Of a DNA stretch of 64,000 nt, positions 63,721 through 64,000 are shown one piece after another. The position numbers were made by a program, and so were the translations under genes. The notes beneath the pieces are model-generated. The model saw only the letters and a program-made list of their open reading frames with translations. It searched no databases and was not told the origin of the DNA. The DNA is from Anisus vortex (lineage: Eukaryota; Mollusca; Gastropoda; Planorbidae): positions 16,436,181-16,500,180 of the forward strand of contig OX421500.1 in NCBI GenBank assembly GCA_949126835.1, read 5' to 3'. How positions within the stretch are numbered: the stretch's first letter is position 1; each line of letters opens with the position of its first letter.

Positions 63721-64000
63721 GTGAGTTTTACTTAGCCTATGATCTGTATGGGAACAATTTTTCTGAAAATACTTAACTTGTTGAAGTTTTTATGCTATTA
63801 AAGTAAATAATGTATGCGCATCCGCAGTGGAGAGCAAAACATTCTGAAAACTAGATGACTAGCTTCTTGACAAGTGTAACACCAATAGTTAAATCACTAA
63901 GTCTATAATCACTTAAGAAAAGAAGAGCAAAGAGTAAAGTAGTAATAATACAAAAAGCTTTGAATTCTAACTTAGATGTACACCACTATAAGAAAGTACT
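63721..64000. other. Intron 25, 5' part, cut by the window edge
   Basis: Starts with the gtgagt donor; no further exon appears before base 64000. Confidence 0.7.

Overview
This window is AT-rich eukaryotic DNA from an animal, most likely a heterobranch gastropod mollusc or a close relative. The evidence is: one spliced extracellular-protein gene with GT-AG introns; I-superfamily LINEs carrying an RNase H domain with a short (ATTCA)-type tail, as in the Nimb lineage known from snails; L2/CR1, hAT and pogo-like transposons; tRNA-derived SINEs; and abundant microsatellites. The taxonomic call is an inference from repeat content. No marker gene is present. There is no prokaryotic signature and no CRISPR array.

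Layout. Bases 1-5372 hold the 3' part of a Ty3/Gypsy-class LTR retrotransposon on the + strand. Its intact polyprotein places integrase before reverse transcriptase (the Gmr1-like order), and it is followed by a polypurine tract and a probable 3' LTR. Bases 5373-12547 are intergenic: an (AT)n tract, a broken I/Nimb-like LINE on the - strand, a pair of ~270 bp direct repeats around a GC-rich island, and unremarkable AT-rich DNA.

From 12548 to beyond the right edge lies a single host gene on the + strand, which I reconstructed as 25 phase-consistent exons (about 1,289 codons so far). It encodes a secreted or membrane-anchored protein: signal peptide, an unrecognised beta-rich module, Cys-rich and GCC2/GCC3-like modules, a second group of related beta-rich modules, a Ser/Thr-rich mucin-like linker, a 21-nt microexon, NIDO, AMOP and VWD domains, and the conserved segment after VWD. 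NIDO-AMOP-VWD is the core of the MUC4/SUSD2/Mesh family. The gene is incomplete at its 3' end, where further modules and a membrane anchor would be expected.

The introns are filled with mobile DNA, often nested. Intron 1 holds a small TIR element containing a LINE with an 11-bp target duplication. Intron 4 holds a split L2/CR1 RT, a triplicated ~460 bp unit and an I-type LINE cut by a SINE. Intron 6 holds another LINE. Intron 11 holds a pogo-like element enclosing a hAT, and a foldback element enclosing a second hAT. Intron 16 holds a 5-kb hAT containing a LINE and a TTAA-flanked TIR element. Intron 19 holds a fourth hAT. Intron 20 holds a minisatellite with higher-order structure. Four hAT elements have both ends identifiable, three of them with perfect 8-bp target duplications.
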